This document shows, piece after piece, positions 8,591 through 16,952 of a stretch of DNA of 59,035 bases (within the stretch, counting starts at the first letter, position 1; every line of letters begins with the position of its first letter). The position numbers and the translations under genes were made by a program. Source of the stretch: Clostridiales bacterium (GTDB taxonomy: Bacteria > Bacillota > Clostridia > Oscillospirales > Oscillospiraceae); NCBI GenBank assembly GCA_004556755.1, contig SFFW01000012.1:1-59035 (forward strand), read 5' to 3'. Under the pieces are notes generated by a model. It ran no database searches. It was not told where the DNA came from and worked only from the letters and a program-made list of their open reading frames with translations.

Positions 8591-9703
8591 ATGTCCGATT
8601 TTCACGGTATCATTTACGCCTACGGCGCTACGGTGGAGCTGGGCGAGCTTGTCCGCCGCCGCACCGCCGCCTCCATGCCCTTCTGCGGCAGGTACAGACT
8701 TATCGACTTTGCGCTGTCGTCCATGATGAACGCCGGCATCCACAACGTCGGCGTTATCATGCAGCGTGACTATCAGTCGCTGCTCGACCACATCGGCAGC
8801 GGCAAGGACTGGGACATGGGCCGCAAGATAGGCGGTCTGCGTATGCTCCCGCCCTTCGGTCTGCCCGAATACCACAAGGGCGACTACACCGGCACCATCG
8901 AGGCACTAAATGCCGTCTCCACATACATCGACGACATTAAAGAGGACAATATAATAATGATGCACGGCAACACCGCAGCGAATCTCGACCTTGCGGACAT
9001 CTGCCGCAGCCACATTGAGTCCGGTGCGGAGATCACGGCGATATGCACTCGCCTTGACCCCGATTACCGCCATCACCGCTACGACCCCGACGAAAACGGC
9101 TTTGCCGACGGCATCATCTACAATCAGACCGGCTCCGGCAAGGGCTTTGCCTCGCTTGAGGCGTATGTCATTTCAAAGTCTCTGCTCACAAGGCTCATGG
9201 CGGACTGTGCCGCAAACAACAGCTATCACTTCCACCGTGACGCTCTTGCGTACTACCTCGGTCAGGGCGGCAGGATACACGTCTATGTTCACGAAAGCTA
9301 CGCCCGGCGTATTATGAGTACGGATGCATATTTCCGTGCAAACATGGATATGCTCGACCCGGAAAAGCGCAATGCGCTCTTCCCCAAGGACCGCCCCGTG
9401 CGCTCGAAAAGCTCCGTGGACGTCAGCACCTACTACGGCGAAAACGCCAAGGTCAGTCGCTCCCTCGTTGCGGACGGCTGCCGCATAGAGGGTGAGCTTA
9501 AAAACTGCATCGTCTTTTCCGACGTGCGCATCAAAAAGGGTGCAAAGCTCCGTGACTGCATCGTAATGCGTGGTGCGGAGATCGGAGAAAACGTCATCCT
9601 CGGCAACGTCATCGCCGACAAAAACGTAAGGCTCTCCGCCGATCAGACCCTGATGGGAAGCGAAAGGCTCCCCATCGTCATCCCAAAAAACAGCAGCATT
9701 TAA
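8591..9703 (+). CDS. glgD: GlgD, non-catalytic or regulatory ADP-glucose pyrophosphorylase subunit
   Basis: A 370-residue GlgC paralogue. It keeps the fold (FCGRYRLIDFALSSMMNAGIHNVGV, NMDMLDPEKRNALFPKDRPV, C-terminal beta-helix) but the N-terminal GGxGxRL nucleotide loop of GlgC is replaced here by AYGATVELGEL, so it is unlikely to catalyse alone. In Bacillus-type systems GlgD raises the activity of GlgC. GAGG inside the end of glgC serves as ribosome site. Confidence 0.93.
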   Translation: MSDFHGIIYAYGATVELGELVRRRTAASMPFCGRYRLIDFALSSMMNAGIHNVGVIMQRDYQSLLDHIGSGKDWDMGRKIGGLRMLPPFGLPEYHKGDYTGTIEALNAVSTYIDDIKEDNIIMMHGNTAANLDLADICRSHIESGAEITAICTRLDPDYRHHRYDPDENGFADGIIYNQTGSGKGFASLEAYVISKSLLTRLMADCAANNSYHFHRDALAYYLGQGGRIHVYVHESYARRIMSTDAYFRANMDMLDPEKRNALFPKDRPVRSKSSVDVSTYYGENAKVSRSLVADGCRIEGELKNCIVFSDVRIKKGAKLRDCIVMRGAEIGENVILGNVIADKNVRLSADQTLMGSERLPIVIPKNSSI

Positions 9704-9712
9704 GGTGAATTT

Positions 9713-12115
9713 ATGACAAATCAGATTTCTCGCGATGAGGTGCGCTCTGCCATTGAGGATAAGCTCTGTGCGCACTTCGGAGTAACAAGCAAAAACGCAA
9801 CGGACGATCAGGTGTTTCGTGCAAGCGCCATCGTCATCCGTGAGATCATGAGCCGCCTCCTCGCATTCGAGGAGGAAAAGACCCCCGACCGTGAGGTGCA
9901 TTACCTGTCCATGGAGTTTCTGATGGGCAGGAGCCTGATGAAAAACGCCTTCAACCTCGGCATTTCCGAGGCGCTCACGGGGGCGCTGTCCGACCTCGGC
10001 AGAAATGCGTCGGACATCTTTGAGGAGGAAAACGACGCAGGACTCGGCAACGGCGGTCTCGGACGTCTTGCCGCCTGCTACATGGACTCCATGGCGACGC
10101 TCGGCATCCCCGCAACGGGCTACTCCATCTGCTACGAGCTCGGCATCTTCCGCCAGAAGATCGTTGACGGCAAGCAGACCGAGGTCGCAGACGACTGGCG
10201 CAAGAGCGCCGAGAGCTGGCTTATTCCCCGCAACGAGGATGCGGTCGAGGTGCGCTTCGGCGGTCACATCAGCTCGTACTGGGACGGCTTCGGGCGCTAC
10301 CACGCCGAGCATCAGGGCTACACCACCGTGACGGCGGTGCCGAGGGATATGCTCATTGCGGGCTATGGCGGCAATCGCATAAACACACTCCGCCTGTGGG
10401 ACGCAAGAAGCACCAACGCACTCGATATGTACCTGTTCTCCGAAGGCGAGTACGTTAAGAGCATGGAGCAGCGCACCATGAGCGAGGTCATCACGAAGGT
10501 ACTCTACCCCGCCGACGACCACATCGAGGGAAAGCAGCTCCGCTTAAAGCAGCAGTATTTCTTCGTATCGGCGACCGCTCAGACCATCGTTAAAAAGCAC
10601 GTCGAGCGCTGGGGCGATATCCGCAGCTTTGCAAAACACCACGTCATTCAGATAAACGACACCCACCCGACCCTCGTCATCCCCGAACTCATGCGGATAA
10701 TGATGGACGAATACGGTCTCGGCTGGGACGAGGCGTGGAGCATCGTAAGCTCCGCCGTGGCGTACACAAACCACACCGTTATGAGCGAGGCGCTCGAAAA
10801 GTGGCCGCAGTCGCTCGTGCAGAGCCTGCTTCCGAGAATATGGGAGATCCTGTGCGAGATAAACCGCCGCTGGTGCGAGCTTCTGATCTCCCGCTTCGGC
10901 AGCGGCGAAAAGACGGGGCGCAACCTCATAATCCGGGACGGCTGCGTGCATATGGCAAACCTCTGCCTTGCGACCTGCTTTAAGGTAAACGGCGTCTCCG
11001 CCCTGCACGGCGAGATACTTCGCAACGACCTGTTCCGTGACGTGTGCGAGCTTTATCCGGAGCGCTTCACCTACGTCACCAACGGCATCGACCACCGCCG
11101 CTGGCTTGCGCAGATAAACCCCCGCCTGCACCGTCTCGTGACCGATCTTTTGGGCAGCGACGACTACCTCACCGAGCCGGAAAAGCTCATACGGCTGAAG
11201 GACTTTGCCGCAGAGCCTGAGGTGCAGCGCCGTGTGATCGAGATAAAGCGGCAAAATAGGCACGACTTTGCCGCATTTGCACTTAAAAACGACGGCTTCG
11301 TGCTGAACACGGACGCCGTTATCGACGTTCAGGTAAAGCGTCTGCACGAGTACAAGCGCCAGCTCATGTGCGCCATGCTCATAACCTCGCTCATGCAGCG
11401 CATACACGACGATCCCAATGCGGAATTTCTGCCCCGCAGCTTCGTGTTCGGAGCAAAAGCGGCGGCGGGCTACCACACCGCAAAGCGCATAATCGAGCTT
11501 ATCTGCTCGCTTGCAAACGAGATAAACTCCGACCCCCTGTGCCGTGATAAGCTTCAGGTGTACTTCATGGAGAACTACCGTGTCTCCGCAGCTGAGGCGC
11601 TCATGCCGGCGGCCTGCGTTTCGGAGCAGATCTCGACTGCGGGCAAGGAGGCCTCCGGCACCGGCAACATGAAGCTCATGCTAAACGGTGCGGTCACGAT
11701 CGGCACTCTCGACGGCGCAAACGTTGAGATGTACGAGCGCCTCGGCGACGAGAATATGTTCCTGTTCGGTCTCCGTGCGCACGAGGTCGAAGCACTCAAG
11801 GCTTCCGGCTACGACCCCGGCGCCATCGTGCGCAGCGACAGGGAGATCGCCGACATTCTCGACCGCTTCAGCCGCGGATTCTCCGACGGCAAAAGCTACG
11901 CCGACCTTGCGTCGGGTCTCAGCTACGGCGACCCGTATATGCTGATTGCCGACTTCCGCAGCTACGCCGACACCCACCGCAGAATGTACGATGTCATTGC
12001 CGACGACGGGAGCTTTGCCCGCCTGTCTCTTACAAATACTGCGGAAAGCGGCATATTCGCCGCCGACCGTGCGATAAGGGAGTATTCCGAAAGCATATGG
12101 AAAATAAAACCGTGA
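9713..12115 (+). CDS. glgP: Glycogen/maltodextrin phosphorylase
   Basis: Releases glucose 1-phosphate from the ends of glycogen. The 800-residue chain has HYLSMEFLMGRSLMKNAF, the GLGNGGLGRLAACYMDSMA signature, the DTHPT and TNGIDHRRWL motifs, KRLHEYKRQLM, and the pyridoxal-phosphate site EASGTGNMKLMLNGAV with Lys at about 654. An AAGGTGA ribosome site precedes the ATG. No glycogen synthase or branching enzyme lies in the window, so the block combines ADP-glucose formation with glycogen breakdown. Confidence 0.96.
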   Translation: MTNQISRDEVRSAIEDKLCAHFGVTSKNATDDQVFRASAIVIREIMSRLLAFEEEKTPDREVHYLSMEFLMGRSLMKNAFNLGISEALTGALSDLGRNASDIFEEENDAGLGNGGLGRLAACYMDSMATLGIPATGYSICYELGIFRQKIVDGKQTEVADDWRKSAESWLIPRNEDAVEVRFGGHISSYWDGFGRYHAEHQGYTTVTAVPRDMLIAGYGGNRINTLRLWDARSTNALDMYLFSEGEYVKSMEQRTMSEVITKVLYPADDHIEGKQLRLKQQYFFVSATAQTIVKKHVERWGDIRSFAKHHVIQINDTHPTLVIPELMRIMMDEYGLGWDEAWSIVSSAVAYTNHTVMSEALEKWPQSLVQSLLPRIWEILCEINRRWCELLISRFGSGEKTGRNLIIRDGCVHMANLCLATCFKVNGVSALHGEILRNDLFRDVCELYPERFTYVTNGIDHRRWLAQINPRLHRLVTDLLGSDDYLTEPEKLIRLKDFAAEPEVQRRVIEIKRQNRHDFAAFALKNDGFVLNTDAVIDVQVKRLHEYKRQLMCAMLITSLMQRIHDDPNAEFLPRSFVFGAKAAAGYHTAKRIIELICSLANEINSDPLCRDKLQVYFMENYRVSAAEALMPAACVSEQISTAGKEASGTGNMKLMLNGAVTIGTLDGANVEMYERLGDENMFLFGLRAHEVEALKASGYDPGAIVRSDREIADILDRFSRGFSDGKSYADLASGLSYGDPYMLIADFRSYADTHRRMYDVIADDGSFARLSLTNTAESGIFAADRAIREYSESIWKIKP

Positions 12116-12984
12116 TCGTAATCGGCGCCGTAAATATGGACATTTGCGGCAGACCGGCAAAGCCCCTCGTTGAGGGGGATTCAAACCCCGGCAGCATAAG
12201 CATGAGTCCCGGCGGTGTCGGGCGCAACATTGCGCACAATCTGAGCCTTTTGGGGCTTAACGTCAAGTTCATTGCGGCGGTCGGGACGGACACCTTCGGC
12301 GAGGGCATCATACAGAGCTGCCGTGAGTTGGGCTTTGATATGCATCTGTGCCGCAGGATCCGAGGGGGACACACCTCCTGCTACCTGTACATCACCGACG
12401 AAAAGGGCGAGATGCGGCTCGCTGTCTGCGACACCGACATCGCCGGAAGCATAACGCCGGAGTATCTGTACTCCTGCTTAAACGAGATAAACCGTGCCGA
12501 CGCAGTGGTCGTGGACGCAAATCTCACGGAGGAGACGCTGCGTTGGATAGGCCAGCACGTCACCGCACCCCTGTACGCCGACCCCGTTTCCACCGCTAAG
12601 GCAAATCGCCTAAAGCCCCTGCTTCCGTACCTTTACGCCTTTAAGCCGAACGCCATCGAAGCGATGAGCATGACGGGCGAAAGCACCTCCCTGCGTGCGG
12701 CGGAAGCGCTCATGGCGCAGGGCGTGAAGCGCATTTTCGTCTCGCTCGGCTCTGACGGCATCGTTGCCGCCGAGGGCGGTTCCGTCATAAAGCTGCCATG
12801 CATCAAAACCGAGATCGTCAACACGACCGGCTGCGGCGATGCGGCGACCGCCGCCATCGTCTGGGCGGGCGTACACGGCGCAGACCTCGACGAAAGCGCC
12901 GAGGCTGCGATGAAGGCGGCGACGCTGACGCTGCAATGCGCCGAGGCGGTAAACCCCGACCTCTGCGAGGAGCTTATACAGTAA
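12097..12984 (+). CDS. PfkB-family carbohydrate kinase, pseudouridine-kinase-like
   Basis: The 295-residue protein begins VIVIGAVNMDICG and has SPGGVGRNIAHNLSLLG, the combination most typical of pseudouridine kinases, followed by VKFIAAVGTDTFG and the C-terminal anion-hole motif, here VNTTGCGDAATAAI with Asp as catalytic base (the usual GAGD is GCGD). It would phosphorylate a ribosyl or similar sugar. No pseudouridine-5'-phosphate glycosidase gene is adjacent, so the substrate is open. It overlaps the end of glgP by 19 bases, which suggests coupled translation and a place in the glycogen operon; a strong terminator closes the unit. Confidence 0.82.
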   Translation: MENKTVIVIGAVNMDICGRPAKPLVEGDSNPGSISMSPGGVGRNIAHNLSLLGLNVKFIAAVGTDTFGEGIIQSCRELGFDMHLCRRIRGGHTSCYLYITDEKGEMRLAVCDTDIAGSITPEYLYSCLNEINRADAVVVDANLTEETLRWIGQHVTAPLYADPVSTAKANRLKPLLPYLYAFKPNAIEAMSMTGESTSLRAAEALMAQGVKRIFVSLGSDGIVAAEGGSVIKLPCIKTEIVNTTGCGDAATAAIVWAGVHGADLDESAEAAMKAATLTLQCAEAVNPDLCEELIQ

Positions 12985-12990
12985 ACCGAA

Positions 12991-13015
12991 AACACCGCTT
13001 AGGGCGGTGTTTTTT
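12991..13015 (+). terminator. Rho-independent terminator of the glg operon
   Basis: Eight-pair stem AACACCGC/GCGGTGTT (12991-12998, 13004-13011), five-base loop and six T. Confidence 0.9.
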
Positions 13016-13022
13016 AAAAGTC

Positions 13023-13054
13023 TGTAAGATTTTCCGTCCAACGCAGTCTCTTAA
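13023..13054 (+). promoter_or_regulatory. Candidate autoregulated ECF-type promoter
   Basis: TGTAAGATTTT (13023-13033) and GTCTCTTA (13045-13052) lie about 12-15 bases apart before the ECF sigma gene. This resembles the TGTAAC...CGTCT pattern of clostridial ECF self-promoters, with mismatches in both boxes. Confidence 0.4.
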
Positions 13055-13074
13055 GCATAAGGGGAGGTGATAGA

Positions 13075-13566
13075 GTGATCGAGTTCGAAGAAATTTACCG
13101 CCGCTACTTCGGCGACGTGTACCGCTATGCGCTGAAGCTCTCCGGCAGCGAAAGAGACGCCGAGGAGATAACGAGCGACACATTTTTTAAGGCTCTGCGC
13201 TCGCTCGACGGCTTTCGGGGTGACTGCGAGCTTCGGGTGTGGCTGTGCCGCATCGCAAAAAACTGCTTTTACGACAGGCTCAAAAAGTCGGAGCGCACCG
13301 AGACCTTAGACGACGTCCTCCCGCTGTCGGTCGACGGTCCCGAAGCGCAGGTGCTGCTGCACGACGGCGCAGAGCGTGCAAGGACCGTTCTGCACGGCAT
13401 AGCGGAGCCGTACCGTGAGGTGTTCATGTGGCGGGTGTTTGCCGAGCTGAGCTTTAAGCAGATCGGCGCAATATTCGGAAAGTCCGAAAACTGGGCGTGC
13501 GTCACCTATCACCGAGCCAAGTCTCTTATCAGAAGCAAGCTGGAGGAAAACGAACATGAAAAATGA
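13075..13566 (+). CDS. ECF-type RNA polymerase sigma factor
   Basis: A 163-residue sigma-70 family protein. Region 2 spans about residues 6-70 (FGDVYRYALKLSGSERDAEE, FFKALRSL, VWLCRIAKNCFYDRLKK), region 4 about residues 100-155 (LHGIAEPYREVFMWRVFAEL, SFKQIGAIFGKSENWACV, TYHRAKSLIRSKL). Regions 1 and 3 are absent, as expected for ECF factors. The start is GTG at 13075, with GGGGAGGTGA ending 5 bases before it. The next gene, overlapping by 11 bases, is a membrane zinc-finger protein that should be its anti-sigma factor. The regulon is unknown. Confidence 0.93.
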   Translation: MIEFEEIYRRYFGDVYRYALKLSGSERDAEEITSDTFFKALRSLDGFRGDCELRVWLCRIAKNCFYDRLKKSERTETLDDVLPLSVDGPEAQVLLHDGAERARTVLHGIAEPYREVFMWRVFAELSFKQIGAIFGKSENWACVTYHRAKSLIRSKLEENEHEK

Positions 13567-14434
13567 ATGCAGCATAGTGCGGGACCTGCTCCCGCTGTAT
13601 GCGGAGGATATGCTGAGTCCCGAAACGTCGGAGTTCGTAGCGGAGCATCTCAAGGGCTGCGACGGCTGCCGAGAGGAATTTGAGCGCACAAAGGAGCTTG
13701 AGCCTGCGCACTGCGACGTGTCCGACGCCGCCCCCTTAAAGCTCATACGCAAGCGGCTTTATCTAAAGCGCATAGGCACCGCCGCCTGCGCCGTGGTGCT
13801 GGCGCTGGCGCTCTTTGTCTCCGCCTTTGCGGTGCTGGATGCGCCGGAGTACCTCCCGTACTCGCAAGGTCTCGTTACCGTCGAGGAATTAGACGGCGGT
13901 CTGAAACTCTCCTTCGGCAAAGGCGTTACGGATTTTGACTTCCGCACATACGCAGACCCCGACGACCCCGATCACCTGCTCTGCTCCGTCGAGGCGTGGA
14001 CCTCGACCTGGGACCGCTGGCTCGGCAAGAGCGCCAAAACGACGGTCATCGGCACGGAGAACGCCGAGAGCGTGACGTTGTACTACACGCCGAACAACGG
14101 CAGCGACGACGTGCTTCTCTATGGCGACGCAAACGGGAACGAGGGCAGCGTGACTCTGCCGAGGCTCACTCCCGGCTACCTGCTGATCCTTGCCCTCTGC
14201 GCCGAAGCGCTGCTGTGGCTGCTGTTCCTCGTTTTCAGGAAAAACACCGCCGTGAAGCCGATACTTTCGTACCTGCTGCCGTACCCCGTTTTGTATGTCG
14301 CAGCGCAGCTTCTTGTCGTGGGCATATCCTTTGCCTCGTACTCGATGCCGAGGGACTTCTTTTTGAGTCTGTTCATTTCGCTGCTGCTGTATTGCGGACT
14401 GCTGCTGTACCTCGGTCTGCGTCGGCTCCGCTGA
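13556..14434 (+). CDS. Membrane anti-sigma factor with zf-HC2 domain
   Basis: The 292-residue protein starts with a putative zinc-finger anti-sigma domain (CSIVRDLLPLYAEDMLSPET, then HLKGCDGC, giving His-x3-Cys-x2-Cys at about residues 31-38). One membrane segment follows near residues 66-88, an outside domain of about 110 residues with LPYSQGLVTVEEL, and three more membrane segments toward the C-terminus. It probably holds the upstream sigma factor inactive at the membrane until a signal reaches the outside or membrane part. The extra C-terminal membrane segments are more than the single span of classic zf-HC2 anti-sigma proteins. Confidence 0.85.
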   Translation: MKNECSIVRDLLPLYAEDMLSPETSEFVAEHLKGCDGCREEFERTKELEPAHCDVSDAAPLKLIRKRLYLKRIGTAACAVVLALALFVSAFAVLDAPEYLPYSQGLVTVEELDGGLKLSFGKGVTDFDFRTYADPDDPDHLLCSVEAWTSTWDRWLGKSAKTTVIGTENAESVTLYYTPNNGSDDVLLYGDANGNEGSVTLPRLTPGYLLILALCAEALLWLLFLVFRKNTAVKPILSYLLPYPVLYVAAQLLVVGISFASYSMPRDFFLSLFISLLLYCGLLLYLGLRRLR

Positions 14435-14750
14435 GCCGCAACCCCGTAAAGCTCATAATATCCGTCATTCCCTACTGGTGCGGTGCGATCTTGGGTCTTT
14501 CGCTTACGGTGCTGATCGCCGTCGGCGGCATTTACTACGCTGCGTTTCTGCGGCAGCTCGTGCGCTCCTTTGGGCGCTTCCGCCGCAACACGCCGGCTTC
14601 CGCCTCCGGTGAAGCGACGCTGCCCCCCGCCTGCGCACCGTGGCGCTCATCTCCCTTGCGCTGTTTGCGGTCTGCTTCGTGCTGACCTTCCTCGCCTTTG
14701 TCCTGACCGCCGGAGGTTTTGAGTTCTGGCACATCCGGCACTGGTTTTAA
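14431..14750 (+). pseudogene. Frameshifted small membrane protein after the anti-sigma gene
   Basis: Two membrane-like pieces lie in different frames. The first reads VKLIISVIPYWCGAILGLSL and TVLIAVGGIYYAAFLRQLVR; the second, from about 14628, reads RRLRTVALISLALFAVCFVL, a further hydrophobic part and FEFWHIRHWF before TAA at 14748-14750. They join in one frame if the C6 run at 14623-14628 had seven C. No good start codon or ribosome site is seen for the first piece. Likely a small two-span membrane gene broken by a one-base slip, or an error in the C run. Confidence 0.6.
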
Positions 14751-14766
14751 CTGAGCTAAAAAACGC

Positions 14767-14796
14767 AAAAAGCCTGCGGCATTCCGCAGGCTTTTT
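14767..14796. terminator. Bidirectional terminator between convergent genes
   Basis: Stem AAAAAGCCTGCGG / CCGCAGGCTTTTT (14767-14779, 14784-14796) with a CATT loop. It serves the sigma/anti-sigma unit on plus and the lipoprotein on minus. Confidence 0.93.
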
Positions 14797-14807
14797 CGTT
14801 TTGTGTA

Positions 14808-15494
14808 TTACTTTCTTACAAAGTCCATGGGATAGAGTCCTGCTTCGGACTCGTCGCTGAGTTCACCGTCTTCGTACTCTGCAACAAGGGTGAGCTTGTC
14901 GCCCTTGAGCTTGTACTCAAAGTAATCGTCCTCGTCAAGCTCGTCGCCTCTGTCGAAGATGTAAAGCTTGCCGTCCTTGATCTCGTAGCTGCCTCTTTCG
15001 GTCTCATCTCCGAAGAAGTCCTCTGCGTCAAAGCTCTCCTCCATTGCGGCGTCAAGCAGCTCCTCAACGGTCATACCTTCCTCGGCTGCAAGCTCCTCAA
15101 GAGTGTAGCCCTCGGCTGCCGCCGCTTCTTCAAGAATCTTCTGCATCGCATTGCGGAAGACCTTCTCCAGCAGCTCCTTGTTCATCGAGATCGTGAGAAC
15201 ATAGTCGCCGTCCTCGTCAAACTCGTAGCTCAGCGTGGCTTCAACGCCGCTGAAGTCGAAATACTCTGCGTAAGCCGCCATACCGGGTTCGCCAGCCATC
15301 TCTGCATTGAGATAATCGCCCATGTCGACCGTTGCTTCCCAAGTGCCGACAATGAGTTCGGCATCGGTCTTCTTCTCGACTTTTTCGACCTTGTCGTCCT
15401 TGTCCTTGCCGCTGCCGCTGTCGGAGCAAGCACACAGTGCAAACACCATGACGAGCGCAAGCAGCAGAGCCGCAATTCTCTTTACGTTTTTCAT
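14808..15494 (-). CDS. Putative lipoprotein, acidic, unknown function
   Basis: A 228-residue protein with lipoprotein signal (MKNVKRIAALLLALVMVFAL then CACS) and a charged linker of Lys, Asp and Glu. The rest is very acidic; ELIVGTWEATVDMGDYL and the closing KGDKLTLVAEYEDG resemble small lipocalin-like or DUF5640-like secreted proteins with GTW and beta strands. The middle has a helical stretch rich in Glu and Ala (AAAAEGYTLEELAAEEGMTV). GGAGGAAG precedes the ATG. It has its own transcription unit ending in the shared terminator at 14767. Function not recognised. Confidence 0.8.
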   Translation of the reverse strand: MKNVKRIAALLLALVMVFALCACSDSGSGKDKDDKVEKVEKKTDAELIVGTWEATVDMGDYLNAEMAGEPGMAAYAEYFDFSGVEATLSYEFDEDGDYVLTISMNKELLEKVFRNAMQKILEEAAAAEGYTLEELAAEEGMTVEELLDAAMEESFDAEDFFGDETERGSYEIKDGKLYIFDRGDELDEDDYFEYKLKGDKLTLVAEYEDGELSDESEAGLYPMDFVRK

Positions 15495-15537
15495 TTTCTT
15501 CCTCCGTATATTTTTATTTTGTTTTGCGTTGATTAAA

Positions 15538-15975
15538 TTAAGCCTCCAGCACTTCGATGCCGTCGCCCTTTTTCACCTTGCCAGAAGCAAGGACCTTCAC
15601 GAAAACGCCCTCTCTGGGCATGACGCAGTCGCCCGCCGCCTTGCGTATCGCACAGTCGGCATGGCACTCCTTGCCTATCTGCGTGACCTCGCAGACCGCC
15701 TCGCCGATGCGAAGCTTCGTCCCCACGGGGAGACTTGACACCGCAAGCCCCTCGACAAGCACGTTCTCCGCAAAGTCGCCGTTTTTGAGCTTAAAGCTCA
15801 GCTTCTCCTGAAGCTTTGCAACGCTCTCGACGCTCAAAAGGCTTATCTGCCTGTGCCAGTTGCCTGCGTGGGCGTCGCCGTCGATACCGTGGTCGATGCG
15901 AAAGTACGCTTCGGGTATCTCATGCTTCTGTATTCCTCTGACCTCGCTGATGCATATTGCCGCAACGCTTGCCAT
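15538..15975 (-). CDS. MOSC domain protein
   Basis: The 145-residue protein is a single MOSC domain, the C-terminal domain of molybdenum-cofactor sulfurases. Visible features are ISEVRGIQKHEI at the N-terminus, HGIDGDAHAGNWHRQISLLS, NGDFAENVLVEGL and the conserved cysteine region IGKECHADCAI, with a reactive Cys likely. Its place 3 bases after moaA supports a role in molybdenum cofactor assembly or in handling sulfur for it. Stand-alone MOSC proteins next to moaA are common in Clostridia. Confidence 0.88.
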   Translation of the reverse strand: MASVAAICISEVRGIQKHEIPEAYFRIDHGIDGDAHAGNWHRQISLLSVESVAKLQEKLSFKLKNGDFAENVLVEGLAVSSLPVGTKLRIGEAVCEVTQIGKECHADCAIRKAAGDCVMPREGVFVKVLASGKVKKGDGIEVLEA

Positions 15976-15978
15976 GGC

Positions 15979-16935
15979 TCATCCTCCTATCCTGTTCATG
16001 CTTCTTTTCGATTTGGAGCGCTCCGTCGCCGAAAGCTCAACGTGCATTTTCGGCTTGTGAAGCGCAGCCTCCGCTATGGCGTCCTCAAGCGCCTTGCCGT
16101 GAAGCCCCCGAACGGAGATCTCCTCCGCCGAGTGCAGGCAGGGCTTTATGCAGCCGTCGGCGGTGAGCCGCAGGCGGTTGCACTCCGAACAGAAGTGATT
16201 GCTCAGAGGGCTTATTATCCCCACTCTGCCGAGCGCCCCCGGCAGTCTGTACAGCCGGGCTACGGACTTGCCCTCCGCCTCTGCGGGTACAAGCTCCGGC
16301 AGCCTATCGGTGACAAAAGAGCCGGGCAGGTATGCGTCCGCACCGAAGTGCGCCGTGTCGCCGATGGGCATAAGCTCGATAAAGCGCACATCGACGGGCA
16401 TTTTCTGCGTAAGGCGGGCAAGGCTCTCGACCTCGTCGGAGTTAAAGCCGCCTATCAGCACGCAGTTCAGCTTTACGGGGGACATCCCGACCTCTATCGC
16501 AGCCTCGATGCCGGACAGCGCATCTGCAAGCTTTCCCGTGCGGGTCATGCTGCGGTACTTTTCGTCATCCAGCGTGTCGAGACTTATGTTTATGCGGTGT
16601 ATTCCGGCATCATAAAGCTCTCTTGCAAGGGATTTGAGCAGCGTTCCGTTTGTCGTCATCGACATATCCTCGACGCCGGGTATCTCGCCGAGCCGACGTG
16701 TCAGCTCGACTATGTCCCGACGCACCAAGGGTTCGCCTCCCGTTATGCGGAGCTTTTTCATTCCGAGCCGGGAAGCGGCAGAGGCGATCTCAACTATCTC
16801 GTCGGCGCTGAGATTCATCTTGCAGTTGCAGCCGCTCGGTCCCTCCTCCGGCATACAGTAGCGGCAGCGGAGGTTGCACGCATCGGTGACGGAGATGCGG
16901 AGGTATTCGATTGTCCTTCCGAAGCCGTCCTTCAT
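15979..16935 (-). CDS. moaA: GTP 3',8-cyclase MoaA
   Basis: A radical SAM enzyme that starts molybdenum cofactor synthesis by rearranging GTP. The 318-residue protein has the first cluster site CNLRCRYC (about residues 20-27), the glycine motif ITGGEPLVRRD, TTNGTLL, and the C-terminal second cluster site CSECNRLRLTADGCIKPC. It ends in RIGG, the double glycine needed by MoaA for activity. It follows the CapA gene by 17 bases on the same strand, so it may share its transcript; no moaC, moaD or moaE is in the window. Confidence 0.96.
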   Translation of the reverse strand: MKDGFGRTIEYLRISVTDACNLRCRYCMPEEGPSGCNCKMNLSADEIVEIASAASRLGMKKLRITGGEPLVRRDIVELTRRLGEIPGVEDMSMTTNGTLLKSLARELYDAGIHRINISLDTLDDEKYRSMTRTGKLADALSGIEAAIEVGMSPVKLNCVLIGGFNSDEVESLARLTQKMPVDVRFIELMPIGDTAHFGADAYLPGSFVTDRLPELVPAEAEGKSVARLYRLPGALGRVGIISPLSNHFCSECNRLRLTADGCIKPCLHSAEEISVRGLHGKALEDAIAEAALHKPKMHVELSATERSKSKRSMNRIGG

Positions 16936-16952
16936 GCTGCCTCCCGTTTTGC

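Noticed and set aside
13996..14685. 229-codon protein overlapping the anti-sigma gene
   Set aside because: The first two thirds are an out-of-frame reading of the anti-sigma gene; only the part after 14431 looks like protein.
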